This document shows, piece by piece, positions 1-8,119 of a stretch of DNA of 36,702 nucleotides. Location of the stretch: NCBI RefSeq assembly GCF_009690905.1, contig NZ_VOSW01000094.1, forward strand, positions 1 to 36,702, in the 5' to 3' direction. The position numbers were made by a program, and so were the translations under genes. This stretch comes from Paraburkholderia madseniana (GTDB taxonomy: Bacteria; Pseudomonadota; Gammaproteobacteria; Burkholderiales; Burkholderiaceae). The notes beneath the pieces are model-generated. The model did no database searches. It was not told the origin of the DNA and was given only the letters and a program-made list of their open reading frames with translations. Numbering within the stretch: position 1 is the stretch's first letter; the number at the start of each line of letters is the position of its first letter.

Positions 1-291
1 GTATAAAATTAGGAAATATAAAGAATCGTCTTGATTTGTATTATTTGAATTTTAAAAATGTAAGAATGTAATGATCCATTGATTTGATTAAAATAATGGC
101 GTTGTGAAAATCGAATGAGGATTTCCTACATGAAGCCGGCGTTATGTAGGCAGTGCGGCGGAATATGCTGACAGTGTCGTGCCCGCATCCCGCCTGGTTT
201 CCGCTTTTCCGCGCGTCGCACCCGCATCCACGTCAACCGCTGGTCACAGCAAACGTTCTACAATGACGGTTGTTCTCCGAAGTGAGTTTTC
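1..291. other. AT-rich leader upstream of the YVTN gene
   Basis: No coding region is visible here. Roughly the first 120 bases are strikingly A+T-rich compared with the GC-rich remainder of the window, then composition returns to normal. An inverted repeat CCTACAT (125-131) / ATGTAGG (144-150) lies at the boundary. A TACAAT hexamer at 259-264 could be the -10 element of the gene starting at 292, but I see no convincing -35 at the right spacing. The block may be a regulatory AT tract or the edge of a foreign segment; the sequence alone does not decide. Confidence 0.4.
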
Positions 292-1311
292 ATGCGTAAA
301 TTTTTTCTTCCCGGCTTGACTGCCACGTTCGCCGCGGGTGCAGCGCTGGTCGCCGCCGCAGGCTTTTTTTCTCCGGCGGCTCACGCCAACAACGTGATCG
401 TGCTCAATTCCGGCGAAGCCACGCTGAGCCTGATCGACGAGACCACTCATCAAGTCGTTGGCACGGTGCCGACGGGTAAAGAACCCCACCACCTGATGGC
501 CACGCCGGACAATTCGTCGCTGATCGTCGCCAACTCGGTGTCGAACAACCTGATGTTCGTCGATCCGAAATCGGGCCAGGTTCAGCGCTGGGTCGAGAAC
601 ATCGAGGATCCGTACCAGATCGGTTTTTCGCCCGACCGCAAGTGGCTCGTCACCACCGGGCTGCGTCTGGACCGCCTCGACATCTATCATTACGACAGCC
701 AGAAGAACCAGATGACGCTGGCCTCGCGTCTGCCGCTTGCGGTGATGCCGAGCCACATGGCGTTCACCAATGACAGCAAGACGGTTTTCGTCACGCTGCA
801 GGTTTCGGGCGAGCTGGCCGCTATCGATCTGGCCACGCAAACCGTCAAGTGGAAGATGAAGGTCGGCAAGGTGCCGGCTGGCCTGTGGATGACACCGGGC
901 GAGAAGTACCTGCTGATCGGCATGACCGGGGCGGACTACGTCGCCGTGGTCGACTGGCGCAATCAGAAGATCGTCAAGACGATCCCGACGGGCAAGGGCG
1001 CGCACAACTTCCGTTCGCTGGCTGACGGCAAACATGTGGCGGTGTCGAACCGCGTTGCGAGCACGATCAGCATCATCGACGAAGATACGCTCACCAACGT
1101 TGGCGACATCACCGGCTTGATGCCGGGGCCGGACGACATGGAACTGTCCGCCGACAAACGCTATCTGTGGGTGACCTTCCGTTTCGCGAAGCATATCGGC
1201 ATCATCGACCTGAACACGCGTAAGCTGATCCAGACGATTGCCGTCGGCCGTTCGCCGCACGGTATCTATTTCTTCAATCGCGCGCCGGTCACGGCGCCGA
1301 ACGGCGCTTGA
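292..1311 (+). CDS. Exported YVTN/YncE-type beta-propeller protein
   Basis: A 339-residue protein with a signal peptide: charged start (MRK), hydrophobic core to about residue 28, and an A-H-A cleavage site near residue 32, so it is probably periplasmic. The mature part is built from blades of about 40 residues carrying the YVTN-family pattern, for example VLNSGEATLSLID, VANSVSNNLMFVD, VSNRVASTISIID and the closing VGRSPHGIYF. Proteins of this family (YncE, surface-layer-like propellers) are seven-bladed rings that bind ligands; no catalytic residues are expected or seen. The start follows a GAAGTGAG ribosome site. The sterol-desaturase-type gene begins 46 bases downstream on the same strand, so the two may be co-transcribed. 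The specific role is unknown. Confidence 0.85.
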   Translation: MRKFFLPGLTATFAAGAALVAAAGFFSPAAHANNVIVLNSGEATLSLIDETTHQVVGTVPTGKEPHHLMATPDNSSLIVANSVSNNLMFVDPKSGQVQRWVENIEDPYQIGFSPDRKWLVTTGLRLDRLDIYHYDSQKNQMTLASRLPLAVMPSHMAFTNDSKTVFVTLQVSGELAAIDLATQTVKWKMKVGKVPAGLWMTPGEKYLLIGMTGADYVAVVDWRNQKIVKTIPTGKGAHNFRSLADGKHVAVSNRVASTISIIDEDTLTNVGDITGLMPGPDDMELSADKRYLWVTFRFAKHIGIIDLNTRKLIQTIAVGRSPHGIYFFNRAPVTAPNGA

Positions 1312-1357
1312 CGCTGTTATCAGCGAACCGCCAGGAATGAAGTAACAGGCCAGCACC

Positions 1358-2356
1358 ATGTTCCATCTGATTTTTTCTTCTCTCGACAGCTTCGTCTCAA
1401 CGGTGCAGACGTTGCTGTACGTCGACGTGGTGCAGCCGCTGCTGTTCCGCTTCAATCTGATGGACTACGACGAAGACACTTTCGACAGCCTGTATTGGGT
1501 GATCGTCGGCGTCTTCGAGGTGCTGGCGATGTACGCGGTGCTGCGCCCGCTCGAAGCGCTGCGCCCGGTCGAGCGGTGGGAAAACCGCAAGGCGGTGCGC
1601 GTCGACGTGATCTACACATGGATCGTCAAGCTCGGCATCCTGAACCTGTTCTTCTTCTTCGCCCTGCAGCCATTCTTCGACAACGTGCAGGCCTGGCTGC
1701 GTCTGCACAACATCGCGAATATCGAATTCGACAATCTGTGGCCAGGCGTCACTACGCAGCCGCTCGTCACGTTCGCGATGTATCTGCTCGTGCTCGATTT
1801 CGCCGGTTACTGGTACCACCGCTGGGAACATCGGTTCGGCGTCTGGTGGGAGCTGCACGCAGTGCATCACAGCCAGCAGCAGATGTCGCTATGGTCGGAC
1901 GACCGTAACCATCTGCTCGACAGTTTGTTGCAGGCGTCGTTTTTCGCATCGATCGCGCTGGTGATCGGCGTGCCGCCGTCGCAATTCGTCGTGCTGGTGG
2001 CAATCACGAACCTCGCGCAGAGCGTGCAGCACGCGAACATCCGTCTGTACTTCGGCTGGCTCGGCGAGCGCCTGCTGGTCAGCCCGACCTTCCATCGCCG
2101 GCATCATGCAATCGGCTATGGCCACGAAGGGTTGAAGTACGGTTGCAACTTCGGCGTGCTGTTCCCATGGTGGGACATGCTGTTCCGAAGCGTATCGTGG
2201 AGCCGCGAAATGGAGCCCACTGGCATCCGCGATCAACTCGAAGGTCGCCGCTATGGCGATGGTTTCTGGGCGCAGCACTGGCTCGCTCTTGTGCGCATCG
2301 CCGGGCGACTTTCGCCGAAGCGCCGCGCCGAAGCCAACGACGCCGCTGCGGTCTGA
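1358..2356 (+). CDS. Sterol desaturase / fatty acid hydroxylase family membrane protein
   Basis: A 332-residue integral membrane protein with the three histidine clusters of the fatty acid hydroxylase superfamily: HRWEH (154-158), HAVHH (167-171) and HRRHH (246-250). In the family these bind a di-iron centre that uses oxygen to hydroxylate or desaturate lipids such as sterols, hopanoids or fatty acids. Hydrophobic segments lie around residues 44-62, 86-104, 134-150 and 190-222. The His clusters face the cytoplasm in known members. The substrate cannot be read from the sequence. It follows the beta-propeller gene closely on the same strand, and an accessory link between them is possible but unproven. 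2357-2542 downstream carries no gene. Confidence 0.85.
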   Translation: MFHLIFSSLDSFVSTVQTLLYVDVVQPLLFRFNLMDYDEDTFDSLYWVIVGVFEVLAMYAVLRPLEALRPVERWENRKAVRVDVIYTWIVKLGILNLFFFFALQPFFDNVQAWLRLHNIANIEFDNLWPGVTTQPLVTFAMYLLVLDFAGYWYHRWEHRFGVWWELHAVHHSQQQMSLWSDDRNHLLDSLLQASFFASIALVIGVPPSQFVVLVAITNLAQSVQHANIRLYFGWLGERLLVSPTFHRRHHAIGYGHEGLKYGCNFGVLFPWWDMLFRSVSWSREMEPTGIRDQLEGRRYGDGFWAQHWLALVRIAGRLSPKRRAEANDAAAV

Positions 2357-2542
2357 GCATTCGTCTTCTTCTCATGCCGCCGGTTTCCCCGGCGGCGCGT
2401 CACGTGGTTTATCCTGTCCACGTTTGCGCGCACGTTCCTGAGTCGTTTTCCGGTCTGCATTTCGGTCTGTTCACCGGACCCTTCGCCGGTTCGCCGCGCT
2501 ATTTCCTTTATTCCATCGTTTCGTTCACCGGCACTGGCTCGC

Positions 2543-3373
2543 ATGAATGATCTGTTGCGCTCGTTCGGGCGCGCACTTGCAAGCGCGCTCCACCCGCGCA
2601 TGCTCTGGCTGACTTTCCTGCCGTTTCTGGCGGCAACGGTCGGGTGGGGCGTGATCCTGTGGTTTTCCTGGCAGACGCTGATCGGCGCCACGCGCACGTG
2701 GCTCGAAAGCTGGTCGTTCACGGTCACGCTTTATCATCTGTTCGACTGGCTCGGCTTTTCGGCGCTGCACACGGCGATCGCGCCGTTCATCGTGATTGCG
2801 ATGGCGATTCCGCTGATCGTCGTCACGGTGCTGCTGTTGATCGCCACGCTGTCGATGCCGGCGGTGATCCGCTTTCTGTCGGCGCGGCAATTCCCCGGCC
2901 TTGAAATGCGCCGCGGCGGAACGTGGTACGGTAGCTTGGGCCACGCATTGTGGACCACGGTGGTTTGTCTGGTGCTGCTGGTCGTCACGTTGCCACTCTG
3001 GCTGGTGCCGCCGTTCTTCGCGCTGATTCCGCCGCTGCTGTGGGGCTGGCTGACGTATCGCGTGATGAGTTACGACGCGCTCGCGCTGCATGCCACGCGT
3101 GACGAGCGGCGCGCGCTGGTGCGGCGCTTCCGGTTGCCGCTGCTATTGATCGGCATCGCGAGTGGGCTGCTGGGTTCGCTGCCGACGCTGCTGTGGGCGT
3201 CGTCGGTATGGCTGATCGTGCTGTTTCCCGTGATCACCGCGGTGACGATCTGGATCTACGCGTTCATCCTTGTATTTTCGGCGCTGTGGTTCGGCTACTA
3301 CTGTCTGCGCGCACTGCAACGCATGCGCGCGGAAGAGCACGGCCCGCGGCACGCGGCGCCGGTTCCCTACTGA
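2543..3373 (+). CDS. EI24/CysZ-like integral membrane protein
   Basis: A 276-residue protein with long hydrophobic stretches near residues 20-42, 65-110, 130-165, 190-215 and 218-250, giving an inner-membrane topology typical of the EI24 domain family (which includes the sulfate transporter CysZ and eukaryotic EI24). The match rests on overall pattern and the N-terminal region (SALHPRMLWLTFLPF), not on a catalytic motif. Transport of sulfate is known for CysZ, but bacterial homologues of this branch are uncharacterised, so I do not assign a substrate. The C terminus is short, basic and probably cytoplasmic. No clear Shine-Dalgarno precedes the ATG. The MoaB/CinA-domain gene starts 30 bases after its stop, suggesting one transcript. 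Confidence 0.75.
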   Translation: MNDLLRSFGRALASALHPRMLWLTFLPFLAATVGWGVILWFSWQTLIGATRTWLESWSFTVTLYHLFDWLGFSALHTAIAPFIVIAMAIPLIVVTVLLLIATLSMPAVIRFLSARQFPGLEMRRGGTWYGSLGHALWTTVVCLVLLVVTLPLWLVPPFFALIPPLLWGWLTYRVMSYDALALHATRDERRALVRRFRLPLLLIGIASGLLGSLPTLLWASSVWLIVLFPVITAVTIWIYAFILVFSALWFGYYCLRALQRMRAEEHGPRHAAPVPY

Positions 3374-3403
3374 TGAATTACTGACAAAGCGAAAGAGGCG
3401 GCA

Positions 3404-4234
3404 ATGGCATTTGGCGTCATCATCATCGGCGACGAAATCCTGTCGGGCAGACGTATCGACAAGCATCTGCCGAAGGTCATCGAATTGCTGGGCGCGCGCG
3501 GGCTGGCGCTCGGCTGGGCGGAATACATCGGCGACGAGCCGGAGCGCATCACGGCGACGTTGCGACGCACGTTCGCCTCGGGCGACATCGTGTTCTCCAC
3601 GGGCGGCATCGGCGCCACCCCGGACGACCACACCCGCCAGTGCGCGGCAGCCGCGCTCGGCGTGCCGCTCGAACTGCATCCGGAGGCCGCGAAGCTGATT
3701 CAGGAGCGCATCCGCGATATGTATCCGGCGAACGCCGCAACGCCGCTCGATCTGAATTCGGCTGAGAACCGGCATCGTCTGAACATGGGCACGTATCCGC
3801 AGGGCGCGTCGATCATTCCCAACGGCTACAACAAGATTCCTGGCTTCTCGATCAAGCAGCACTACTTCGTGCCGGGCTTTCCGGTGATGGCGTGGCCGAT
3901 GATCGAGTGGGTGCTGGATACGCAGTATGCACATCTGCATCACGCGATGCCGCACGCGGAAAAGTCACTGCTGGTGTTCGAGCTGCCGGAGTCGCGGGTG
4001 ACGCCGTTGATGGAAAAGATCGAACACGATTTTCCGGGTGTGCGGGTGTTCAGCCTGCCGAGCGTAGGCGATGCGGAGCGCGGCGGCGTGTATGCGCGGC
4101 ATCACATTGATCTCGGTGTGAAGGGCGAACCGGAAGCGGTGGCGGCGGCTTTTGTGAAGCTGCGTGAAGGTGTGCACCTGCTGGGCGGCGATATCGTCGA
4201 GCCGGAGGCGGCTGCGGCTAAACCGCGCGCTTGA
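3404..4234 (+). CDS. MoaB/Mog (CinA N-terminal) domain protein
   Basis: A 276-residue protein annotated in relatives as competence/damage-inducible protein A. The N-terminal part is a molybdopterin-binding (MoCF) fold: IIGDEILSGRRIDKHLP at about 6-23 and the signature FSTGGIGATPDDHT near residues 64-77. The second half holds a small alpha/beta region seen in CinA proteins (FVPGFPVMAWPMIEWVL). The C-terminal nicotinamide-nucleotide amidase domain of full CinA is absent, so this is the short form. In full CinA the MoCF-like domain carries ADP-ribose pyrophosphatase activity; whether this short form does is not shown. A GAGG ribosome site lies 8-11 bases before the ATG. Probably co-transcribed with the EI24-like gene. 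Confidence 0.85.
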   Translation: MAFGVIIIGDEILSGRRIDKHLPKVIELLGARGLALGWAEYIGDEPERITATLRRTFASGDIVFSTGGIGATPDDHTRQCAAAALGVPLELHPEAAKLIQERIRDMYPANAATPLDLNSAENRHRLNMGTYPQGASIIPNGYNKIPGFSIKQHYFVPGFPVMAWPMIEWVLDTQYAHLHHAMPHAEKSLLVFELPESRVTPLMEKIEHDFPGVRVFSLPSVGDAERGGVYARHHIDLGVKGEPEAVAAAFVKLREGVHLLGGDIVEPEAAAAKPRA

Positions 4235-4411
4235 GTAGTGATTGAGCCTGGTCGTGCCGCCGTTTGATCGCCGCGCACGCCATCCTTCCTTCGGGCGCGC
4301 TTGCGCCCGTGCCTGACTGAAAACTCAACGCATCATCGGCCTGTCACATGCAGCGCGGACGATGCGTCTGATTGTCCCGCCCATCGCCCGAAGGCCCCTG
4401 CGAATCAGCAA

Positions 4412-4876
4412 TCAGGCGCCGATCCACGGCAACCCGCGAAAGCACCAGCCCGACACCGTCTTCCGATGCCCCTGGCCGTCCTTGTCGCCTTCGAAGCCCT
4501 CCAGCAGGTCATACGCCTTGGTAAAGCCGGCTTGGGTAGCGGCGATCGCAGCGAGCTTCGAGCGCGCGGCGCTGCGACACAAAAACAGCACCGGCGTATC
4601 GGGCGAGGCGATGTGGCTCAGTTGCTGAAGGAATTCCTGGTTCGGTACGGCGCCGGGATAGCGCGTCCATTCCACGTGGGCGTATTGCCCGTCGCCGATA
4701 ACCGGCCGGCCGACCCAATCGAGTTCGGCACGGGTGCGCACGTCGACGAGACGCGTGCGCGGATCGAGTTGCAGCAGTTCGAACGCCTCGGCGGGCGATA
4801 TCGCGCCCGCATAGGGCAACTGGCTCTCGGTGCGGCGCTTGTCCGCCTGGGCGTACAACTGTTCGAGCGTGCTCAT
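4412..4876 (-). CDS. Rhodanese-domain protein (single domain)
   Basis: A 154-residue protein taken from the ATG at 4876 (MSTLEQLYAQ), which has GGAG upstream; an in-frame start 24 bases earlier lacks a ribosome site. It is one rhodanese domain: ISPAEAFELL opening helix, LVDVRTRAELDWVG near 43-56, and the active-site loop FLCRSAARS with the candidate catalytic Cys100. In the family this Cys carries a persulfide and moves sulfur between donors and acceptors such as thiosulfate and cyanide, or serves in sulfur trafficking. The active loop is six residues after Cys, as in sulfurtransferases and not Cdc25 phosphatases (seven). No signal peptide, so cytoplasmic. It is convergent with the MoaB-domain gene and divergent from glnA. 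Confidence 0.85.
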   Translation of the reverse strand: MSTLEQLYAQADKRRTESQLPYAGAISPAEAFELLQLDPRTRLVDVRTRAELDWVGRPVIGDGQYAHVEWTRYPGAVPNQEFLQQLSHIASPDTPVLFLCRSAARSKLAAIAATQAGFTKAYDLLEGFEGDKDGQGHRKTVSGWCFRGLPWIGA

Positions 4877-4979
4877 GAGCGCAAATCTCCGTCGGACCAA
4901 ATGAACATTCTAGCGCGCGGCGTGCGACGCGCATGCGGTTCAGAGACGGCGTCCCGTCCGCACGAAGCAAGGAGACGTG

Positions 4980-5066
4980 CGCTCAATAGTGGTGCATATT
5001 CTCCAGAATGCACCAAAATAGAGGCGTCACCCGTTGCTGATTTTGTGAATGCACTAACTCGGTGCG
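4980..5066 (+). promoter_or_regulatory. Cluster of three NtrC-like boxes upstream of glnA
   Basis: Three 17-base sequences resemble the enteric NtrC site (TGCACTAAAATGGTGCA): CGCTCAATAGTGGTGCA (4980-4996), TGCACCAAAATAGAGGC (5009-5025) and TGCACTAACTCGGTGCG (5050-5066). Each matches 12-13 of 17 positions. They lie about 130-205 bases upstream of the transcription start inferred from the sigma-54 element, the usual enhancer distance. The regulator NtrC is encoded just downstream at 8120. Binding itself is inferred. Confidence 0.7.
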
Positions 5067-5164
5067 TTGCGCAGTGTAAAGATTTGAGGGCTGCATGCTG
5101 TTCGGTGCGCCCATTCCCCGCAAACGCGCGCGCAGTGTGGTTCTGCGCCGGGTTGGCGCATACA

Positions 5165-5180
5165 TGGCACAGAAGCTGCT
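5165..5180 (+). promoter_or_regulatory. Sigma-54 (RpoN) promoter of glnA
   Basis: TGGCACAGAAGCTGCT matches the RpoN consensus TGGCACG-N4-TTGCW at nearly every position, with the invariant GG (-24) and GC (-12) at exact spacing. It predicts a start near 5191 and a leader of about 125 bases before the glnA ATG. With the NtrC-like boxes upstream it makes the classical nitrogen-starvation promoter of glutamine synthetase. Confidence 0.8.
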
Positions 5181-5315
5181 TTATTGGTGCCGATCGATTT
5201 GTTCCAGCAGGCTTTTATGTTCGTCCTCAATGATAGAGGGGTGGACGCGCCGGGACGGGTCAGCTAGATTGGGCGGCGGCTGAATCCGCCGAATTCGTTA
5301 ATCAGGAGATAGGTT

Positions 5316-6731
5316 ATGAGTAAATCCGTGGCCGACGTCGTTCAACTCGTCAAAGACGAGGACGTCAAGTTTGTCGACTTCCGCTTCACCGACACGCGCG
5401 GCAAAGAGCAACACGTTTCGGTGCCGGTGTCGGCATTCGATGAAGACAAGTTCGAAAGCGGCCATGCGTTTGACGGTTCGTCGATTGCCGGCTGGAAGGG
5501 CATCGAAGCATCGGACATGTTGCTGATCCCGGACGCGAACACCGCCTTCATCGACCCGTTCTACGAAGAGTCGACCCTCGTCCTGACCTGCGACGTCGTC
5601 GAACCGGCTGACGGCAAGGGCTATGAACGCGACCCGCGATCGCTGGCCAAGCGCGCTGAAGCGTACCTGAAGAGCACGGGCCTCGGCGACACGGCCTTCT
5701 TCGGTCCGGAACCGGAATTCTTCATTTTCGACTCGGTCAAGTGGGGCACGGACCAGTCGGGCACGTTCGTCAAGATCGGTTCGGAAGAAGCACCGTGGTC
5801 GTCGGCGATGGACTTCGAAGGCGGCAACACCGGCCACCGTCCGGGCACGAAGGGCGGCTACTTCCCGGTCGCTCCGGTCGACACGTTCCAGGACATCCGT
5901 TCGGAAATGTGTCTGTTGCTCGAACAGATCGGCATCCCGGTCGAAGTGCATCACCACGAAGTCGCGGGCCAGGGCCAGAACGAAATCGGCACGAAGTTCT
6001 CGACGCTGGTGCAACGCGCCGACTGGTTGCAGCAAATGAAGTACATCATCATGAACGTCGCGCACACGTACGGCAAGACGGCTACGTTCATGCCGAAGCC
6101 GGTGGTCGGCGATAACGGTTCGGGCATGCACGTTCACCAGTCGATCTGGAAAGACGGCACGAACCTGTTCGCAGGCAACGGTTACGCAGGTCTGTCGGAA
6201 TTCGCGCTGTTCTACATCGGCGGCATCATCAAGCATGCTCGCGCGCTGAACGCGATCACGAACCCGTCGACGAACTCGTACAAGCGCCTCGTGCCGCACT
6301 TCGAAGCACCGGTGAAGCTGGCTTACTCGGCTCGCAACCGTTCGGCATCGATCCGTATTCCGCACGTGTCGAACCCGAAGGGCCGCCGTATCGAAACGCG
6401 TTTCCCGGATCCGATGGCGAATCCGTACCTGTGCTTCTCCGCGCTGATGATGGCGGGTCTGGACGGCGTGCAGAACAAGATTCACCCGGGCGAAGCGGCC
6501 GACAAGAACCTGTACGACCTGCCGCCGGAAGAGGATGCAAAGATCCCGACCGTGTGTGCCGGCCTCGACCAGGCGCTTGACGCACTCGACGCGGACCGCG
6601 AATTCCTGACGCGCGGTGGCGTGTTCACGGACTCGATGCTCGACGCGTACATCGAACTGAAGACGGGCGAGCTGCAACGCTATCGTCAGTCGGTGCACCC
6701 GATCGAATTCGAAATGTACTACTCGCTGTAA
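5316..6731 (+). CDS. glnA: Glutamine synthetase, type I
   Basis: A 471-residue glutamine synthetase, the usual length of the bacterial GSI-beta dodecamer subunit. It makes glutamine from glutamate, ammonia and ATP in the cytoplasm, the entry point for ammonia assimilation. Visible signatures: the N-terminal beta-grasp with FTDTRGKEQH, FDGSSIAGWKGI (latch region), the metal site GPEPEFFIFD, HHHEVAGQGQNEIGTKF, and the ATP site KPVVGDNGSGMHVHQS. NRSASIRIP follows, then the adenylylation loop NLYDLPPEE with Tyr400 as the likely modified residue, so GlnE control is expected. The start has AGGAGA seven bases upstream. Transcription is predicted from the sigma-54/NtrC promoter, and two terminator hairpins separate it from ntrB. 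Confidence 0.98.
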   Translation: MSKSVADVVQLVKDEDVKFVDFRFTDTRGKEQHVSVPVSAFDEDKFESGHAFDGSSIAGWKGIEASDMLLIPDANTAFIDPFYEESTLVLTCDVVEPADGKGYERDPRSLAKRAEAYLKSTGLGDTAFFGPEPEFFIFDSVKWGTDQSGTFVKIGSEEAPWSSAMDFEGGNTGHRPGTKGGYFPVAPVDTFQDIRSEMCLLLEQIGIPVEVHHHEVAGQGQNEIGTKFSTLVQRADWLQQMKYIIMNVAHTYGKTATFMPKPVVGDNGSGMHVHQSIWKDGTNLFAGNGYAGLSEFALFYIGGIIKHARALNAITNPSTNSYKRLVPHFEAPVKLAYSARNRSASIRIPHVSNPKGRRIETRFPDPMANPYLCFSALMMAGLDGVQNKIHPGEAADKNLYDLPPEEDAKIPTVCAGLDQALDALDADREFLTRGGVFTDSMLDAYIELKTGELQRYRQSVHPIEFEMYYSL

Positions 6732-6740
6732 GCGGCAATG

Positions 6741-6771
6741 GCGCTTCGCCCTTCAAACGGCGAAGCGCTTT
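6741..6771 (+). terminator. First hairpin after glnA
   Basis: GCGCTTCGCC (6741-6750) pairs with GGCGAAGCGC (6759-6768) over an 8-base loop, followed by TTT. It lies 10 bases after the glnA stop. The T tract is short, so alone it would be a weak terminator or an mRNA-stabilising 3' hairpin. Confidence 0.6.
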
Positions 6772-6796
6772 GCCCGACGCTCGCGATCGGTCACGA

Positions 6797-6822
6797 AGGG
6801 ACGGCGGCGCCGTCCCTTTTTT
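6797..6822 (+). terminator. Intrinsic terminator between glnA and ntrB
   Basis: AGGGACGGC (6797-6805), a 3-base loop, then GCCGTCCCT (6809-6817) running into six T residues. This is a strong rho-independent terminator. ntrBC expression from the glnA promoter would depend on read-through, or on a separate promoter that I could not pick out in 6823-6943. Confidence 0.85.
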
Positions 6823-6943
6823 GTTAGGCGCGAATGAGTCCATTCGCAGCGTTCGCGGCGCAGGGGCAATGAAGTAGCGCATCAGGCAGGACAATAAGCG
6901 GTACACCTGATTGATCACCATCTCCTATCGGCCAGACTGCAAG

Positions 6944-8086
6944 ATGGTTCTGAAGAATCTGATGAAGGCAAGGAAAGGGCACGAGCAGACGCTGTCGGAC
7001 GACGCTCAGCTTGTGGGTTCCGGTTTGCTGCCGGGCTTCGAGGCATTGCCGACGGTCGTGCTGGTGCTGGAGAAACGCACGTTGCGCGTGGTGTTTGCGA
7101 ACCCGTCGGCGGAGTCGATGCTGGAGCTCTCGCGCAAGCAATTGACGCAGATGGCGTGGCCGGACATCTTCTCGAATGCGGACGAACTGCTCGCCACCAT
7201 TTCGGCGATCGCCGCCCACCGTTTTCACGCGACGCATCTGGACGCCGTACTCGAGCGTCCGGGCCACGAGCCGCTGCATGTGCATGCGATCGTCGGCTTT
7301 CTGGAGAGCGTGCAAGACTACGTGCTGCTCGAACTGTTCGAGAACGAGCGGCATATCCGCACCGACCGCGAGGAACGCATCAACGACCTCACGGCGGTCA
7401 ACAAACAACTGATCCGCAATCTCGCGCACGAGATCAAGAACCCGCTCGGCGGGATTCGCGGCGCGGCGCAACTGCTCGAATTCGAACTCGGCGAGCGTCA
7501 GCGCGACGAGTTGCGCGAGTACACGCAGGTCATCATCAAGGAATCGGACCGGCTGCAAACGCTGGTCGATCGCCTGCTGGAGCCACACCGTCATCCGCAT
7601 ATCGTCGGCGACGTGAATATTCATGAAGTGTGCGAGCGCGTGCGCCAGGTGATTCTCGCGGAGTTTCCGCGCGGTCTCACGATCGAGCGCGATTACGACG
7701 TGAGCGTGCCGGACCTGCGCGGCGACAAGGAGCAACTGATCCAGGCGTTGCTGAACATCGTGCGCAACGCTGCCGAAGCCTTGCGCGAACGCATCTCGCA
7801 AGGCGATGCGCGCATCGAATTGCGCACTCGCATTGCGCGCAAGATCACCGTGTCGAAACGTTTATGTAAGCTGGCACTGGACTTGCATATCACTGACAAC
7901 GGGCCAGGCATTCCCGAAGAAATCCGTGACCGCATTTTCTATCCGCTCGTGTCGGGGCGCGAGGACGGCAGCGGTCTCGGCCTGACGCTCGCACAGACTT
8001 TCGTGCAACAGCACGACGGGCTGATCGAAGTGGAAAGCCGGCCGGGCCACACCGAGTTTCAGATTCTGCTGCCGCTCGACTGCTAA
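6944..8086 (+). CDS. glnL: Nitrogen regulation sensor histidine kinase NtrB
   Basis: A 380-residue cytoplasmic kinase taken from the ATG at 6944 (MVLKNLMKAR); a TTG 33 bases earlier is in frame but less likely. Domains in order: a PAS sensor at about 25-130 (PTVVLVLEKRTLRVVFANPSA), the HisKA helix NLAHEIKNPLGGIRG with phospho-acceptor His162, and a HATPase domain with the N-box LLNIVRNAAEAL, DNGPGIPEE, and the G2 box DGSGLGLTLAQ. There are no membrane segments. NtrB (NRII) phosphorylates NtrC under nitrogen limitation and, when bound to PII, dephosphorylates it. It lies between glnA and ntrC in the standard order. Confidence 0.95.
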   Translation: MVLKNLMKARKGHEQTLSDDAQLVGSGLLPGFEALPTVVLVLEKRTLRVVFANPSAESMLELSRKQLTQMAWPDIFSNADELLATISAIAAHRFHATHLDAVLERPGHEPLHVHAIVGFLESVQDYVLLELFENERHIRTDREERINDLTAVNKQLIRNLAHEIKNPLGGIRGAAQLLEFELGERQRDELREYTQVIIKESDRLQTLVDRLLEPHRHPHIVGDVNIHEVCERVRQVILAEFPRGLTIERDYDVSVPDLRGDKEQLIQALLNIVRNAAEALRERISQGDARIELRTRIARKITVSKRLCKLALDLHITDNGPGIPEEIRDRIFYPLVSGREDGSGLGLTLAQTFVQQHDGLIEVESRPGHTEFQILLPLDC

Positions 8087-8119
8087 ACATATGTATCTCA
8101 AGACTTCTGAACGACCTAT

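Noticed and set aside
244..1455. Long reverse frame of 403 codons opposite the beta-propeller and desaturase genes
   Set aside because: It is the antisense of two genes with clear family signatures, is rich in Arg/His/Asp typical of shadow frames in GC-rich DNA, and has no ribosome site.
4301..5233. Forward frame of 310 codons over the rhodanese gene and glnA promoter
   Set aside because: It runs opposite a good rhodanese gene and across the sigma-54 promoter and NtrC boxes, with no family likeness.
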